A DNA stretch of 64,000 bases, taken from the NCBI RefSeq assembly GCF_900007165.1, contig NZ_CYGY02000068.1:1-64000 (forward strand), written 5' to 3'. A model generated the notes under the pieces. That model ran no database searches, was not told the DNA's origin, and worked only from the letters and a program-made list of their open reading frames with translations. The stretch's first letter is position 1, and each line of letters begins with the position of its first letter. A program made the position numbers and the translations under genes. This document shows, piece after piece, positions 16,784-25,548 of the stretch. Origin of the DNA: Paraburkholderia piptadeniae. Its GTDB lineage: Bacteria; Pseudomonadota; Gammaproteobacteria; Burkholderiales; Burkholderiaceae.

Positions 16784-18229
16784 TCAATGGCAAAGCTCTT
16801 CGAGCCGGACGCCATTCGTTTTCGGCCCGAATCCGCCGATCGAAATCATCACGACGATCATACACGCGGTGATGCCGACGAACACCCCCGCAACGCCGAA
16901 CTCACGCAACAGGTGAGCGATGACGAAGCCCGACATCATTGCGCCGATGCGACTCGCCGAATAGACGATCCCGTTTGCGCGGCAACGGATGCGCGTCGGG
17001 AATAGCTCGGCCTGATACGCGTGATAGCAAACGGAGATGGTCTGTCCCGCGAGACTGATGAGCACGCCGAGCACGATCAGCGGCACGACGGCTTTCATCT
17101 GCCCGAACATGAGCCCGAACACGACCACTGCAAACGCGGAGCCTACGATCAGCCATTTGCGCTGAAGCCTGTCGGCGAACAGCATCGCGAGCAACGGACC
17201 CGAAGGCAATGCAATGGCGATGATGAACGAGTAAAGCAGGCTCTTCGTCACCGTGATGCCTTGACCGATCAGCAACGTCGGCACCCAGTTCGCGAATCCG
17301 TAATAGCCGATCGCCTGGCAGAAGTTGAAGACGATCAACATGATGAGCCTCGAGCGATACGGCGGCTGCCACAATTCCGCGAGCGACGCGCGTCGATGCG
17401 CGGGCACTTCGACGGCAGGCAGCGGCTCCGGCAACGCTCGACCCGTTTGACGCGCGGCCATCGCTTCCATCTTTCTGACCACGCGGTCGCCCTTTTCGAC
17501 ATGCCCGTGGCTCGCGAGCCAGCGCGGGCTTTCCGGCACGACGAGACGAATGAACCATACGATCACCGCGCCCGCCGAGCCGATCAGCACGACCCAACGC
17601 CAGCCGTCGATGCCGGCGAACGTGGTCGGCACGAGCCAGTACGAAAGGATCGCCGCGGCAGGCGCGGCCGCGAACATCACCGCCTGGTTGAACGCCATCG
17701 CGCGGCCCCGCATGTGCTGCGGCACAAGCTCGGTGACGTAGCTGTCGATCGTCACGATTTCGATGCCCACACCGATGCCCGTGATGAAGCGCCACAAGAT
17801 CAGCCCTTCAGGCGTGTGCTGAAAGGCCAGTATCGCGGAGCCGACCGAATACCACAGCAGCGACACCGTGAACACCTTGCGGCGCCCGAAACGGTCCGGC
17901 AGCCAGCCGAAGCAGAACGTGCCGACGAACAGCCCCGCGAACGTCGACGCAATAAAGCCCGCGATGCCCTGAAGTACGAAGAACGAGTCCGTCGTCGTCT
18001 TGAGCAGACCGCTCTTCGCCATCCCCGGCGCGATGTAGCCGGTGAAGATCAGATCGTAGACCTCGAAGAATCCGCCGAGCGAAATCAGCAGGACGAGCAT
18101 CCACAGATAACGCGTGACGGGCAAGCGGTCCATTCGCGCCGACAATGCCGCCGCCGCGCGCAAATTGGTCTGCGCTTCGGAGGGCGCAAACGGGGGATTG
18201 TCCGCTGTCGCGGGTATCGTGCGCTGCAT
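16784..18229 (-). CDS. MFS transporter of the sugar-porter type
   Basis: A 481-residue, 12-helix MFS permease. It shows the sugar-porter marks DRFGRRKVF between helices 2 and 3, GIGVGIEIVTIDSYVTELVPQHMRGRAMA around helices 4-5, PESPRWL after helix 6, and YQAELFPTRIRCRANG in helix 10. Related carriers move sugars, aromatic acids or metabolites with protons; I cannot name the substrate. ATG 18229 has AGGAGA upstream. It lies 119 bp downstream of the CaiB gene on the same strand and could serve that pathway. Confidence 0.85.
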   Translation of the reverse strand: MQRTIPATADNPPFAPSEAQTNLRAAAALSARMDRLPVTRYLWMLVLLISLGGFFEVYDLIFTGYIAPGMAKSGLLKTTTDSFFVLQGIAGFIASTFAGLFVGTFCFGWLPDRFGRRKVFTVSLLWYSVGSAILAFQHTPEGLILWRFITGIGVGIEIVTIDSYVTELVPQHMRGRAMAFNQAVMFAAAPAAAILSYWLVPTTFAGIDGWRWVVLIGSAGAVIVWFIRLVVPESPRWLASHGHVEKGDRVVRKMEAMAARQTGRALPEPLPAVEVPAHRRASLAELWQPPYRSRLIMLIVFNFCQAIGYYGFANWVPTLLIGQGITVTKSLLYSFIIAIALPSGPLLAMLFADRLQRKWLIVGSAFAVVVFGLMFGQMKAVVPLIVLGVLISLAGQTISVCYHAYQAELFPTRIRCRANGIVYSASRIGAMMSGFVIAHLLREFGVAGVFVGITACMIVVMISIGGFGPKTNGVRLEELCH

Positions 18230-18348
18230 AGTTGTCTGTCTCCTGAAATGCGCCATCAGTTGTCGGGTTGGTCTGGATGCCTGATGGTCGGTGCTTCGTT
18301 GGTGTCAGTCGGTATCGGTCGGTCTCCGTTTCGCGGCCATCGACGCGG

Positions 18349-19500
18349 TCACGCAGTGGCGCGCCCCGTCAGCCGCGAAAGAATCTCCTGCGTGTGCTCG
18401 CCGACTTTCGCCAGCGCCTGACGCACGCCCGGCCGCCGCCCGCCCATCGTCAGCGGCAGCAGGACCACTTCTGTCGTGCCGCCGTCGTCGGTTTGCATCG
18501 GCACGAGTCCGCCGCTTTGCTTCAGATGCGGATCGTCGAACAGTTGATCGGGGCGCACGATGTGCGCGTAAGGAATGCCCGCTGCTTCGAGCTTTGCCGC
18601 GAGGTCGTCGGCGCGATGGTGCTTCACTATGTCGCCCAGACGCGCGAGCAGTTCGGGACGCACGGCCACGCGCATCGCGTTGTCCGCGAATTGCGGCTCG
18701 CTCGCGAGATCCGGCCGGCCAATCACATCGCACAGCGTGACGAACTGCCTGTCGCTGACGGCGCCGATGAACAGTTGCTCATCATTCGCGAGCGTAAACA
18801 CGTCGTACACGCTCCATGCGGAGACACGCGACGGCATCGGCGGCGGCGCTTCATGCGTCATCGCGTACTGCTGCATGTGCTGGGCGGCGAGGAACACGCA
18901 GTTCTCGAACAGCGCGCTTTGCACTTCCTGTCCTTGCCCCGTGAAGTCGCGTTCGCGCAGCGCGGCGAGCACGCCGATCGCGCCGAACATGCCGCCCATG
19001 ATGTCGTTGACCGACGTGCCCGCGCGCAGCGGACGCCCTGCCGGCCCCGTCATATACGACAGACCGCCCATCATCTGCACGACTTCGTCGAGCGCGAGCC
19101 GCTTTTCATAGGGCCCCGGCAAAAAACCCTTGTGCGATACGTAGATCAGGCGCGGAAACTTCTTCGATAGCGTGTCGTAGTCGAGGCCCAGCTTCTGCAT
19201 CAACCCCGGCCGGAAGTTTTCGAGCATCACGTCGCACTGGCCGATCAGCTCTTCAGCGGCGGCGTGACCGTCGGGCGTGTTGATATCGAGCACGACGCTC
19301 TTCTTGTTGCGGTTGAACGTGCGAAAGAAGCCGATGCCGAGGCCCGGCAGCTTGCGCGTCTTGTCGCCGCCGGGCGGCTCGATCTTGATGACTTCGGCGC
19401 CGAGATCCGCGAGGATCATCCCGCATGTCGGCCCCATGACCATGTGAGTGAATTCGATGACGCGCACGCCTTCGAGAGGCAGCCGGCTGGATGTGCTCAT
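18349..19500 (-). CDS. CaiB/BaiF family III CoA-transferase
   Basis: A 383-residue family III CoA-transferase, which moves CoA between carboxylic acids. Clear signals are PLEGVRVIEFTHMVMGPTC, ADLGAEVIKIEPPGGDKTR, NRNKKSVVLDINTPDG, ENFRPGLMQKLGLDYDTL (catalytic Asp region) and SVNDIMGGMFGAIGVLAAL. ATG 19500 gives the classical N-terminus. Only eight bases separate it from the lyase gene upstream, so the two are one operon. The pair suggests activation of a dicarboxylate to a CoA ester followed by lyase cleavage, but the acid is unknown. Confidence 0.9.
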   Translation of the reverse strand: MSTSSRLPLEGVRVIEFTHMVMGPTCGMILADLGAEVIKIEPPGGDKTRKLPGLGIGFFRTFNRNKKSVVLDINTPDGHAAAEELIGQCDVMLENFRPGLMQKLGLDYDTLSKKFPRLIYVSHKGFLPGPYEKRLALDEVVQMMGGLSYMTGPAGRPLRAGTSVNDIMGGMFGAIGVLAALRERDFTGQGQEVQSALFENCVFLAAQHMQQYAMTHEAPPPMPSRVSAWSVYDVFTLANDEQLFIGAVSDRQFVTLCDVIGRPDLASEPQFADNAMRVAVRPELLARLGDIVKHHRADDLAAKLEAAGIPYAHIVRPDQLFDDPHLKQSGGLVPMQTDDGGTTEVVLLPLTMGGRRPGVRQALAKVGEHTQEILSRLTGRATA

Positions 19501-19508
19501 GTTGAACC

Positions 19509-20468
19509 TCAGGCGGTAACGATGGGATTCGCGGTGCGCTTCGCACCGCCGTTGAATGTCTTCGGCAAGCCCGCGCGCCATAGCGTGCCGTGCAGCGTTT
19601 CGTTCGACAGCCACTGCGCGACCTTCGCGCGCAGCGCCAGCAGCCGTTCGATGTCGATGCCCGTTTCGATGCCCATGTCCGCGAGCATGTACGCGAGGTC
19701 TTCGCTCGACGCGTTGCCGCTCGCGCCCGGCGCATGCGGACAGCCGCCGATGCCGGCGAGCGTCGCATCGAAGCGCGTGACGCCCGTTTCGAGCGCGGCA
19801 TACACGTTCGCGAGCGCGAGGCCGCGCGTGTCGTGGAAGTGTCCGCACCAGAAACGCTCGCCCGCCATGCGCCGCGCTTTCTCGAACAGATCGCGCACGT
19901 CGGCGGGATTCGCATAGCCAACGGTATCCGCGATGCTCACGCGGTCCGCGCCCGCATCGAGCAACGCCTGCATGCAGCGCAGTACTTCGTCCTGGTCGAC
20001 GGCGCCTTGAATCGTGCAGCCAAACGCAGTGCCGATGCCGCCTTCGATCAGCGTCTTCGAGCCCGCTGCGTCGCGTGCGGCACGGATGCGCGCGACTTCG
20101 GCGACCACTTCGTCGGGCGTCTTGCGCAGATTCGCAAGGCTATGCTCGCGACTCGCGGACAACGGCACGAGCATCAGATCCGCTTGCGTGTCGATCGCGC
20201 GCTCGGCGCCTTTCAGGTTCGGCACGAGCACCGAGACGAACAGACCGGGCAGCGTCTTCGCATACGCGACGAGTTCCGCCGTGTCCGCGAGTTGTGGCAA
20301 CAGGCGCGCGGGCACGAACGAGCCGGCTTCGATTTCGCGCTGACCGGCCGCATACGCGCCGGCGATCCATTGGATCTTCTTTTCCGTGGGAAGAACGGTC
20401 TGAATGCTTTGCAGCCCGTCGCGCAAGCCGACTTCGCGGATCACGACGCGGGAGGGGAATGAGGGCAT
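19509..20468 (-). CDS. Hydroxymethylglutaryl-CoA lyase-like protein
   Basis: A 319-residue member of the HMG-CoA lyase / DRE-TIM metallolyase family. The metal-binding start is REVGLRDGLQ, with the barrel motifs EAGSFVPARLLPQ, SIADTVGYANP, GHFHDTRGLALANVYAAL (metal-binding His pair) and GCPHAPGASGNASSEDLAYML (catalytic Cys loop). The true substrate may be HMG-CoA or a related 3-hydroxyacyl-CoA such as citramalyl-CoA. ATG 20468 is chosen by alignment to the family start. It is the promoter-proximal gene of the lyase-CoA-transferase operon and is divergent from a LysR gene. Confidence 0.88.
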   Translation of the reverse strand: MPSFPSRVVIREVGLRDGLQSIQTVLPTEKKIQWIAGAYAAGQREIEAGSFVPARLLPQLADTAELVAYAKTLPGLFVSVLVPNLKGAERAIDTQADLMLVPLSASREHSLANLRKTPDEVVAEVARIRAARDAAGSKTLIEGGIGTAFGCTIQGAVDQDEVLRCMQALLDAGADRVSIADTVGYANPADVRDLFEKARRMAGERFWCGHFHDTRGLALANVYAALETGVTRFDATLAGIGGCPHAPGASGNASSEDLAYMLADMGIETGIDIERLLALRAKVAQWLSNETLHGTLWRAGLPKTFNGGAKRTANPIVTA

Positions 20469-20572
20469 CGAGGGTGTCTCCAATGTTGCATGCCGGTCGT
20501 TGCACACGCCGGCATTGTGCTAACTTTAGAGATTCCATTCGATACATAAAGCGGTATTTTGGAAGCGCCAGA

Positions 20573-20587
20573 TTTCCGAAACGGAAA
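20573..20587. promoter_or_regulatory. TTTCCG-AAA-CGGAAA inverted repeat
   Basis: A perfect 6-3-6 palindrome in the 239-bp gap between the divergent lyase and LysR genes. LysR proteins usually bind a T-N11-A dyad in such gaps; this repeat has that overall size and symmetry and is the best candidate operator here. Confidence 0.45.
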
Positions 20588-20707
20588 CGCAGCGCGACCA
20601 TCTGGCATGGACCGGAGCAAGTGCTCTACATGGGGCTGGGGTAAGTGCTGAAGCACTAACTCCAGCCACAGCTAAAGCACCAATTCAGCGCAGACAGGAG
20701 ACAACCG

Positions 20708-21625
20708 TTGCGCGACATCGACCTGAAAACATTGCGGCTCGTGGTGGCCGTCTGCGAGCACAAGAACATGGCGCGCGCCGCGCACGAACAACATATCGAG
20801 CCTTCCGCCGTCAGCAAGCGGATCGCGCAGCTCGAAAGCGATCTGGGCGTGCCGCTCTTCACGCGCTCGCGACGCGGCGTGCTGCCGACGCCCGCCGGCG
20901 TCGCGCTGCTCGAACACGCGCGCAACGTACTGTTCACGATGGACCGGATCGCAAGCGATATCGCCGCATTCGGCAGCGGCCTGCGCGGCAGTGTGAGCGT
21001 GTGCGCGTCGGCGTCGGCGATTGCCGAAAGCCTGCTCGACGATGTCGCGTCGTTCATGAGCATGCCCGCGCACGAGAACATCCGCGTGCATGTCGAGGAG
21101 TGGCTATCGCACGATCTCGTGCGGCGGCTGCGCGAAGGCGCGGCGTCCGTCGGCGTGTGCTGGGACAACGTGGATCTCGAAGGGCTCGAGCATCGGCCGT
21201 ATCGCGAGGACCGGCTCGCGCTCGCCGTGCATCCTGACCATCCGCTCGCGAAGCGCTCGACGCTGCGCTTCGCGGAGACGCTCGGCTACGAGCACGTGGG
21301 CCTGCCGCCATCGACGGCCGTGCACATGATGATGCAACGCGCCGCCGCGCGCGCAGGCGGCACCGTGTCGTACAGAGCGGTCGTGTCGAACTTCGATGCG
21401 GCGTTTCGCGTGGTCGCCGCGAAGCTCGGCATCAGCGTGATTCCGCAGGTGGTCGGCGATACGTATGCGCGCATTCTCGATGTGCGCGTGATTCCGTTGA
21501 CGGACGAATGGGCGAAGCGGAGGTTCGTCGTGTGCTTTCGCGATTTCGAATCGCTACAGCCCGCGGCGCAGCGGATGGTCGATCATCTCGTCGAGCGGGC
21601 GCGGCATACGCACAACGCCCATTGA
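20708..21625 (+). CDS. LysR-family transcriptional regulator
   Basis: A 305-residue LysR regulator beginning with TTG at 20708; AGGAGA at 20696-20701 supports this start, and no ATG upstream would give the family N-terminus. The helix-turn-helix is LRLVVAVCEHKNMARAA then IEPSAVSKRIAQLESDLG, followed by LFTRSRRGVLPTPAG. The effector domain follows. Divergent placement makes it the likely controller of the lyase/CoA-transferase operon. It is convergent with the DHA2 exporter, with 17 bp between the stops. Confidence 0.9.
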   Translation: MRDIDLKTLRLVVAVCEHKNMARAAHEQHIEPSAVSKRIAQLESDLGVPLFTRSRRGVLPTPAGVALLEHARNVLFTMDRIASDIAAFGSGLRGSVSVCASASAIAESLLDDVASFMSMPAHENIRVHVEEWLSHDLVRRLREGAASVGVCWDNVDLEGLEHRPYREDRLALAVHPDHPLAKRSTLRFAETLGYEHVGLPPSTAVHMMMQRAAARAGGTVSYRAVVSNFDAAFRVVAAKLGISVIPQVVGDTYARILDVRVIPLTDEWAKRRFVVCFRDFESLQPAAQRMVDHLVERARHTHNAH

Positions 21626-21642
21626 TGCCCAGCGGCGCACGA

Positions 21643-23037
21643 TCAGCGCGCCGTGCGTGCCGGCGCCGCGACGGCAGGCTGCGCGGGCGGCACGTCGAGC
21701 CGACGGAACACGAGCGCCGACAGCAGCGTGATCAGGCCGACGCACACGAAGCTGAGCATGAAGCCCGTCGACGCCGAGCCCCATTGCGCGGAAAACAAGT
21801 TGACGAGCCCGCCGCCGATCGACACGCCAAGTCCGATCGCCAGCATCTGCACCATCGAGAAGAGGCTGTTGCCGCTGCCCGCATCCGCGTGCGACAAGCC
21901 TTTGAGCGTCACGCTGTTCATTGCGGCGAACTGCATCGAGTTCGCCGCGCCGAACACGGCAAGCAGCACGATTTCCAGCAACGGCGCCGAGTGCTTCGAC
22001 ACCAGCGCGAACGCCACGATCGTCGAGCCGACGATCACCGTGTTGACGGCGAGAAACGCCGAGTAGCCGAAGCGCTTGATCAGCGGCGCGATCCATCGCT
22101 TCGAGACGGTGCCCGCGATCGCGGCGGGCAGCATCATCAGACCCGAACGCAACGGCGAATAGCCGAGCTGCACCTGCATCAACAGCGGCAGCATGAACGG
22201 CACTGCGCTCGATCCGATCCGGCACAGCAGATTGCCGACGAGACCGACGCTGAAGTTGGGTTCGCTGAACAGCGCGAGCCTGAAGAGCGGCCGCTTGAAC
22301 GAGCGGGCGTGAGGAATGTACGCGAGCGCCGCAACGACTCCGGCCGCCGCGAGACCCGCCGACCATTCGATGCGATGCGCGCTCATCGGCGGATCGATCG
22401 CGAGCGACAGCAGGATCATCGCGAGCGAGAGCAGTCCGCAGCCGATGAAATCGAATGGCGGCGGATGCGTCGCGTGATCGTGCGGCAGATAGCGTTGTAC
22501 GGTGAAGAGCCCGATCACGCCGACGGGAACGTTGACGAGGAAAATCCAGTGCCACGAAATGGACTGCGTGAGCCAGCCGCCCAGCGTCGGCCCGACGATC
22601 GGCCCGACCTGTCCCGCGACCGACACGAACGCCAGCGCCGACACGTATTGCTCGCCGGGCACGCGGCGCAGCACGGCAAGCCGTCCGATGGGCAGCAGCA
22701 TCGAGCCGCCGATGCCTTGCAGCACGCGCGCAATGACAAGTTGATCGAGGGTATGCGCGCCGGCGCAGCACAGCGAGCCGAGCACGAAAACGAGAATCGC
22801 GGCGAAATAGACGCGCCGCGTGCCGAAGCGATCCGCGAACCAGCCGGATGCGGGCGTCAGCAGCGCCATTGTCAGCGTGTACGCGACGACGACGGGCTGC
22901 ATCGCGAGCGGCGATGCGTGCAGGCTTTGCGCGATCGAAGGCAGCGCGGTGTTGACGATCGTCGTATCCAGCGTCTGCATGAAGAATGCGGCGGCGACGA
23001 TCCAGAGTAGCGCGGTGTGTGAGGAATCCCGGGTCAT
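21643..23037 (-). CDS. DHA2-family (EmrB/QacA) MFS drug exporter
   Basis: A 464-residue MFS exporter with the 14-helix DHA2 layout. Diagnostic pieces are FFMQTLDTTIVNTALPSIA in helix 1, ADRFGTRRVYFAA in loop 2-3, VLQGIGGSMLLPIGRLAVLRRVP, and VGPTLGGWLTQSISWHWIFLVNVPVG (motif C region). Such pumps expel hydrophobic toxins with protons. ATG 23037 is preferred over the upstream ATG 23088. Its divergent regulator appears to be the LysR stub that begins at 23238 and is broken by island DNA. Confidence 0.88.
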   Translation of the reverse strand: MTRDSSHTALLWIVAAAFFMQTLDTTIVNTALPSIAQSLHASPLAMQPVVVAYTLTMALLTPASGWFADRFGTRRVYFAAILVFVLGSLCCAGAHTLDQLVIARVLQGIGGSMLLPIGRLAVLRRVPGEQYVSALAFVSVAGQVGPIVGPTLGGWLTQSISWHWIFLVNVPVGVIGLFTVQRYLPHDHATHPPPFDFIGCGLLSLAMILLSLAIDPPMSAHRIEWSAGLAAAGVVAALAYIPHARSFKRPLFRLALFSEPNFSVGLVGNLLCRIGSSAVPFMLPLLMQVQLGYSPLRSGLMMLPAAIAGTVSKRWIAPLIKRFGYSAFLAVNTVIVGSTIVAFALVSKHSAPLLEIVLLAVFGAANSMQFAAMNSVTLKGLSHADAGSGNSLFSMVQMLAIGLGVSIGGGLVNLFSAQWGSASTGFMLSFVCVGLITLLSALVFRRLDVPPAQPAVAAPARTAR

Positions 23038-23237
23038 GATGGAGTTCGGAGAGGCACGACCGTATTTTCGGCGTCGCGATGGTTGCACCTCGGAAACAGG
23101 CGTCTCGCCGAATCAGGCCCGCTGTATTTCTAGTGGCCGATTCGTCCACATCAGCCGTCATGGTATCGATTTCAATGGCAATCGGGAAGCCGCCTGAAGG
23201 CGTTGACTGTCATCGCAAAAGCCGATGACAATGCGTC

Positions 23238-23276
23238 ATGCTCAATCCACTCTGGCTCAAGACATTCGCGACCGTC
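23238..23276 (+). pseudogene. LysR regulator, 5' stub cut by island insertion
   Basis: ATG 23238 opens MLNPLWLKTFATV, which is how many LysR regulators begin, and then homology ends abruptly after about 13 codons. The following residues (KSVELNLIRFG) are unrelated. The position, divergent from an MFS exporter start 200 bp away, is typical for the exporter's own LysR gene. I read this as the left breakpoint of the accessory island. The missing part of the gene is not found elsewhere in the window. The evidence is short (13 residues). Confidence 0.6.
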
Positions 23277-23497
23277 AAGTCCGTGGAACTAAATCTCATC
23301 CGTTTTGGGCCTTCCCAGGCCGAATTTAACATTCGGCAACAGGGGATGACTTTCGTCGCTCATTCGCATTCCGCGAATAGCCGGCGGCGGTCGTCGGCGC
23401 GAGCGCCTTATGTACAGGGCCATGGACGCGTCCACTAACCTCTGGCCGGCCGCTGGCGTTGCGCGCGCATCTGGATAGAGATTTGCGGATTGGAACT

Positions 23498-23575
23498 AAA
23501 GTTTACCCACACTTGCGGGTGAGCACCTGAAGTTTACACACTCTTGCCGCTGAGCACCGGAAGTATACCCAGGTC
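23498..23575. repeat. Tandem ~30-bp repeats, likely insertion-sequence terminus
   Basis: Two copies of a unit (23498-23527 and 23528-23558) share AAGTTTACnCA, then CTTGC and TGAGCACC; a third, partial copy begins at 23559 with GAAGTATACCCA. Multiple binding-site repeats of this kind are found at IS21-family ends. No transposase gene lies beside them, so this is probably a remnant. The rest of the 673-bp stretch 23038-23710 holds the LysR stub and no other gene I can support. Confidence 0.5.
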
Positions 23576-23710
23576 TGCCTGGGCGCGATTCAACGCTACG
23601 CGGCTAGCCTCTTTGGCCGCAGAGCGCGCCTTTCGCGACGGCCCTCGCATAAGGCCTTCTGGGCTCCAGTACCGGAATTTGGTGCACTCTCGGCAATACT
23701 GAACGGCGGA

Positions 23711-24361
23711 CTACGCAATGTACGTCGAGTGCATGCGCCTGGCTGCATTAAGCACAGTTTCATGCCGGTCGAGAGCATCCATCGGAGCGACGGGCTGATC
23801 CTCACAGTCCCCGGTACCCCGGATCCATCCATTCTTGAAATGGAACCAGGCCGCGATCTTCCACGAGTCGGCTTTAGGGCCGAGCGCGTCCAGGATTTCC
23901 TTGATGACCGGCAGCGGCTGGCACATGGTGTCGAACTGGTAGCCGGCAAAATACTCCTTGCCGCCAATGGACACACTGAAGATGCGGCCACGGCGTTTCC
24001 AGTCTGCGGCCGGCTGTGCGTTGTTGGGTGGCGGCGCTATCTGGAGCGCATTGATCTGCTCGACTGTTAACCATTCACCTCGTGCAAGGACTGAGCGGAT
24101 CGTCTCCTGACGCCTGATGCGCTCCTCGATTAGCGGCGCGACGGGAGCCGACAGCTTCGTGATCGCGTCGGCAAGCTCGTCTGCCCGCTCGATAACAACC
24201 TCTCCGAACGGCGTCTTCGTCAGCACAACCGCCACCAGATCCTCCAGCTCACGCTTGAGAGACGACACGACGGCTGGATCGGTACCAGCCGGCAGCCGCA
24301 AGCTGAGCACGGGTCCCCCAGGCGGGTCATCCGTGACCTGCTCTTCATTGACTCGGGTCAT
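23711..24361 (-). CDS. Unknown protein, third gene of XRE-divergent operon
   Basis: A 216-residue protein I do not recognise by name. The N-terminal half is charged and helical; the middle has RRQETIRSVLARGEWLTVEQINALQ, which reads like a helix-turn-helix entry. The end (AAWFHFKNGWIRG, then PMDALDRHETVLNAARR) loosely recalls the toxin-binding W..N.W..G...P.d.L....V..AA pattern of Xre/MbcA/ParS antitoxins; this is a weak resemblance only. ATG 24361 has GAGG upstream. It is the last gene of a minus-strand operon (47-bp gap), and IS-like repeats follow it. Confidence 0.6.
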   Translation of the reverse strand: MTRVNEEQVTDDPPGGPVLSLRLPAGTDPAVVSSLKRELEDLVAVVLTKTPFGEVVIERADELADAITKLSAPVAPLIEERIRRQETIRSVLARGEWLTVEQINALQIAPPPNNAQPAADWKRRGRIFSVSIGGKEYFAGYQFDTMCQPLPVIKEILDALGPKADSWKIAAWFHFKNGWIRGTGDCEDQPVAPMDALDRHETVLNAARRMHSTYIA

Positions 24362-24408
24362 GGTTGCCTCATTGGATTACATACACCGCAGGCGTTGAGG
24401 GAATACCG

Positions 24409-24792
24409 TCATGTAGCCGTTCTTTCTGCCATCAGCTTGCGAACCTGCGTCATGATCCAGGCCATCTCGGCCGATGAAATGTGCCATTGTCCCGACGACA
24501 CCTTCCTGGTTACCTCGGCTTCGATCCGGGAAAGCGTATCGGATAGCGACTGCCGTGGGTTTTCCGCAAGCTTCCGGCGAGCGTACGTGGCGAGCTGTCG
24601 GACAAGGTCTTCGCATGCATCGTATCTCGCAAGAAGTTCTTCATCGGTCGGCCCCGAGACAAGCTGCTCGCCGGTTCGCCGGAGCAGAATTTTCGGACGG
24701 TACCCGCCGATGGCGCCCTGAGGGTGCTCTCGAGGAAAGTCATCCGGAACGGGTCCAGCCCCTTCGCAGGCGCGGGTGTTCATGACGGTCAT
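24409..24792 (-). CDS. Unknown protein, second gene of XRE-divergent operon
   Basis: A 127-residue protein without recognised domains. It has a proline- and glycine-rich start (VPDDFPREHPQGAIGGYRP) and then long helices (TDEELLARYDACEDLVRQLATYARRKLAE and EMAWIMTQVRKLMAERTA in pieces). ATG 24792 is supported by AAGGAG seven bases upstream and overlaps the end of the first gene by four bases (ATGA), so the two are translated together. No signal peptide or membrane helix is seen. Confidence 0.65.
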   Translation of the reverse strand: MTVMNTRACEGAGPVPDDFPREHPQGAIGGYRPKILLRRTGEQLVSGPTDEELLARYDACEDLVRQLATYARRKLAENPRQSLSDTLSRIEAEVTRKVSSGQWHISSAEMAWIMTQVRKLMAERTAT

Positions 24793-25259
24793 GCCTCTCC
24801 TTCTGGATGCGACACGTACCCGACGCACCGGTCAAAGACCAGTTCGCTAACAAGTTCGAATCGACTTTCAGGTGGAAACTGCAGACGGGAACAGGGCTTC
24901 AGTTCGCCCGTGTCAGTTGCATACCAGAATCCGACTGCACCATCCTTCTGCCCGCGTTCGCGCCAGATCGCTGTGACCCGACGCAGGCCCGCCGCCCTGT
25001 CATCGTCACTGTAGTCAAGTACGTAGACCGCAAAGGTGCCGATCTGAAGCTCGCCCGCGGCTTCCAGCAACGCCTCAGGTCCCCCGACCAGCCAGCCATC
25101 GGGCTTGTTGCTATCGTCACGCACTGCACGCGACCCAATGACCCAGAAGTTGAGCGTTTCCCCTGTCCAGGCCACGTATCGCCACGCGCGATAATCGTCC
25201 GCCAGATCGTGCATGACCGGATCCGGATCTGCCCAACCCGTGTTCGTCACTAACATCAT
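24789..25259 (-). CDS. Unknown protein, first gene of XRE-divergent operon
   Basis: A 156-residue protein that I cannot assign. It looks like an alpha/beta domain: WRYVAWTGETLNFWVIGSRA, IGTFAVYVLDYSDDD, DGAVGFWYATDTGELK, FELVSELVFDRCVGYV. ATG 25259 is used, with an alternative ATG next to it at 25256; the frame continues upstream, but that part runs into the regulatory gap and lacks a start signal. It leads a three-gene operon divergent from an XRE regulator with two operator-like palindromes between them. Confidence 0.65.
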   Translation of the reverse strand: MMLVTNTGWADPDPVMHDLADDYRAWRYVAWTGETLNFWVIGSRAVRDDSNKPDGWLVGGPEALLEAAGELQIGTFAVYVLDYSDDDRAAGLRRVTAIWRERGQKDGAVGFWYATDTGELKPCSRLQFPPESRFELVSELVFDRCVGYVSHPEGEA

Positions 25260-25484
25260 GCCCCTTCCGCGCATTCCGGTTCGCTCGCGTACCTCGCGCC
25301 GCTCCGGCAGTCGCGCCCGCCATATCTCGTTCGATATCTCCCTGATCATCCATCGACCGGTCACGCGCCGGCCTTGCCACGTCTTTCGCGGGCGTCCTCG
25401 ACATTGTCGGAGGGAAAACTGACGGGGGGAAAATTCTTCATACCCAGGCCAGACAGCGCTTTGCGCCCAACGCACCGCATCTAA

Positions 25485-25548
25485 TTCCCAGTGTACTGGG
25501 AAGACAAATTATAGCGGGAAATAGAGAGTGCTCCCATTTCACTGGGAG
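25485..25548. promoter_or_regulatory. Two operator palindromes of the XRE regulator
   Basis: TTCCCAGTGTACTGGGAA (25485-25502) is a perfect 8-2-8 palindrome. CTCCCATTTCACTGGGAG (25531-25548) matches the same pattern with one mismatch. Their centres are 46 bp apart, and the second lies just inside the XRE coding start at 25528. Binding there would block both the regulator and probably the divergent operon. Confidence 0.7.

Noticed and set aside
21508..23010. A 500-codon plus-strand frame opposite the DHA2 exporter
   Set aside because: Strongly Arg/His/Glu-biased shadow; the exporter on the other strand has all its motifs.
23498..23575. A short CRISPR array
   Set aside because: The units are adjoining imperfect copies with no unique spacers, and no cas gene is seen anywhere in the window.
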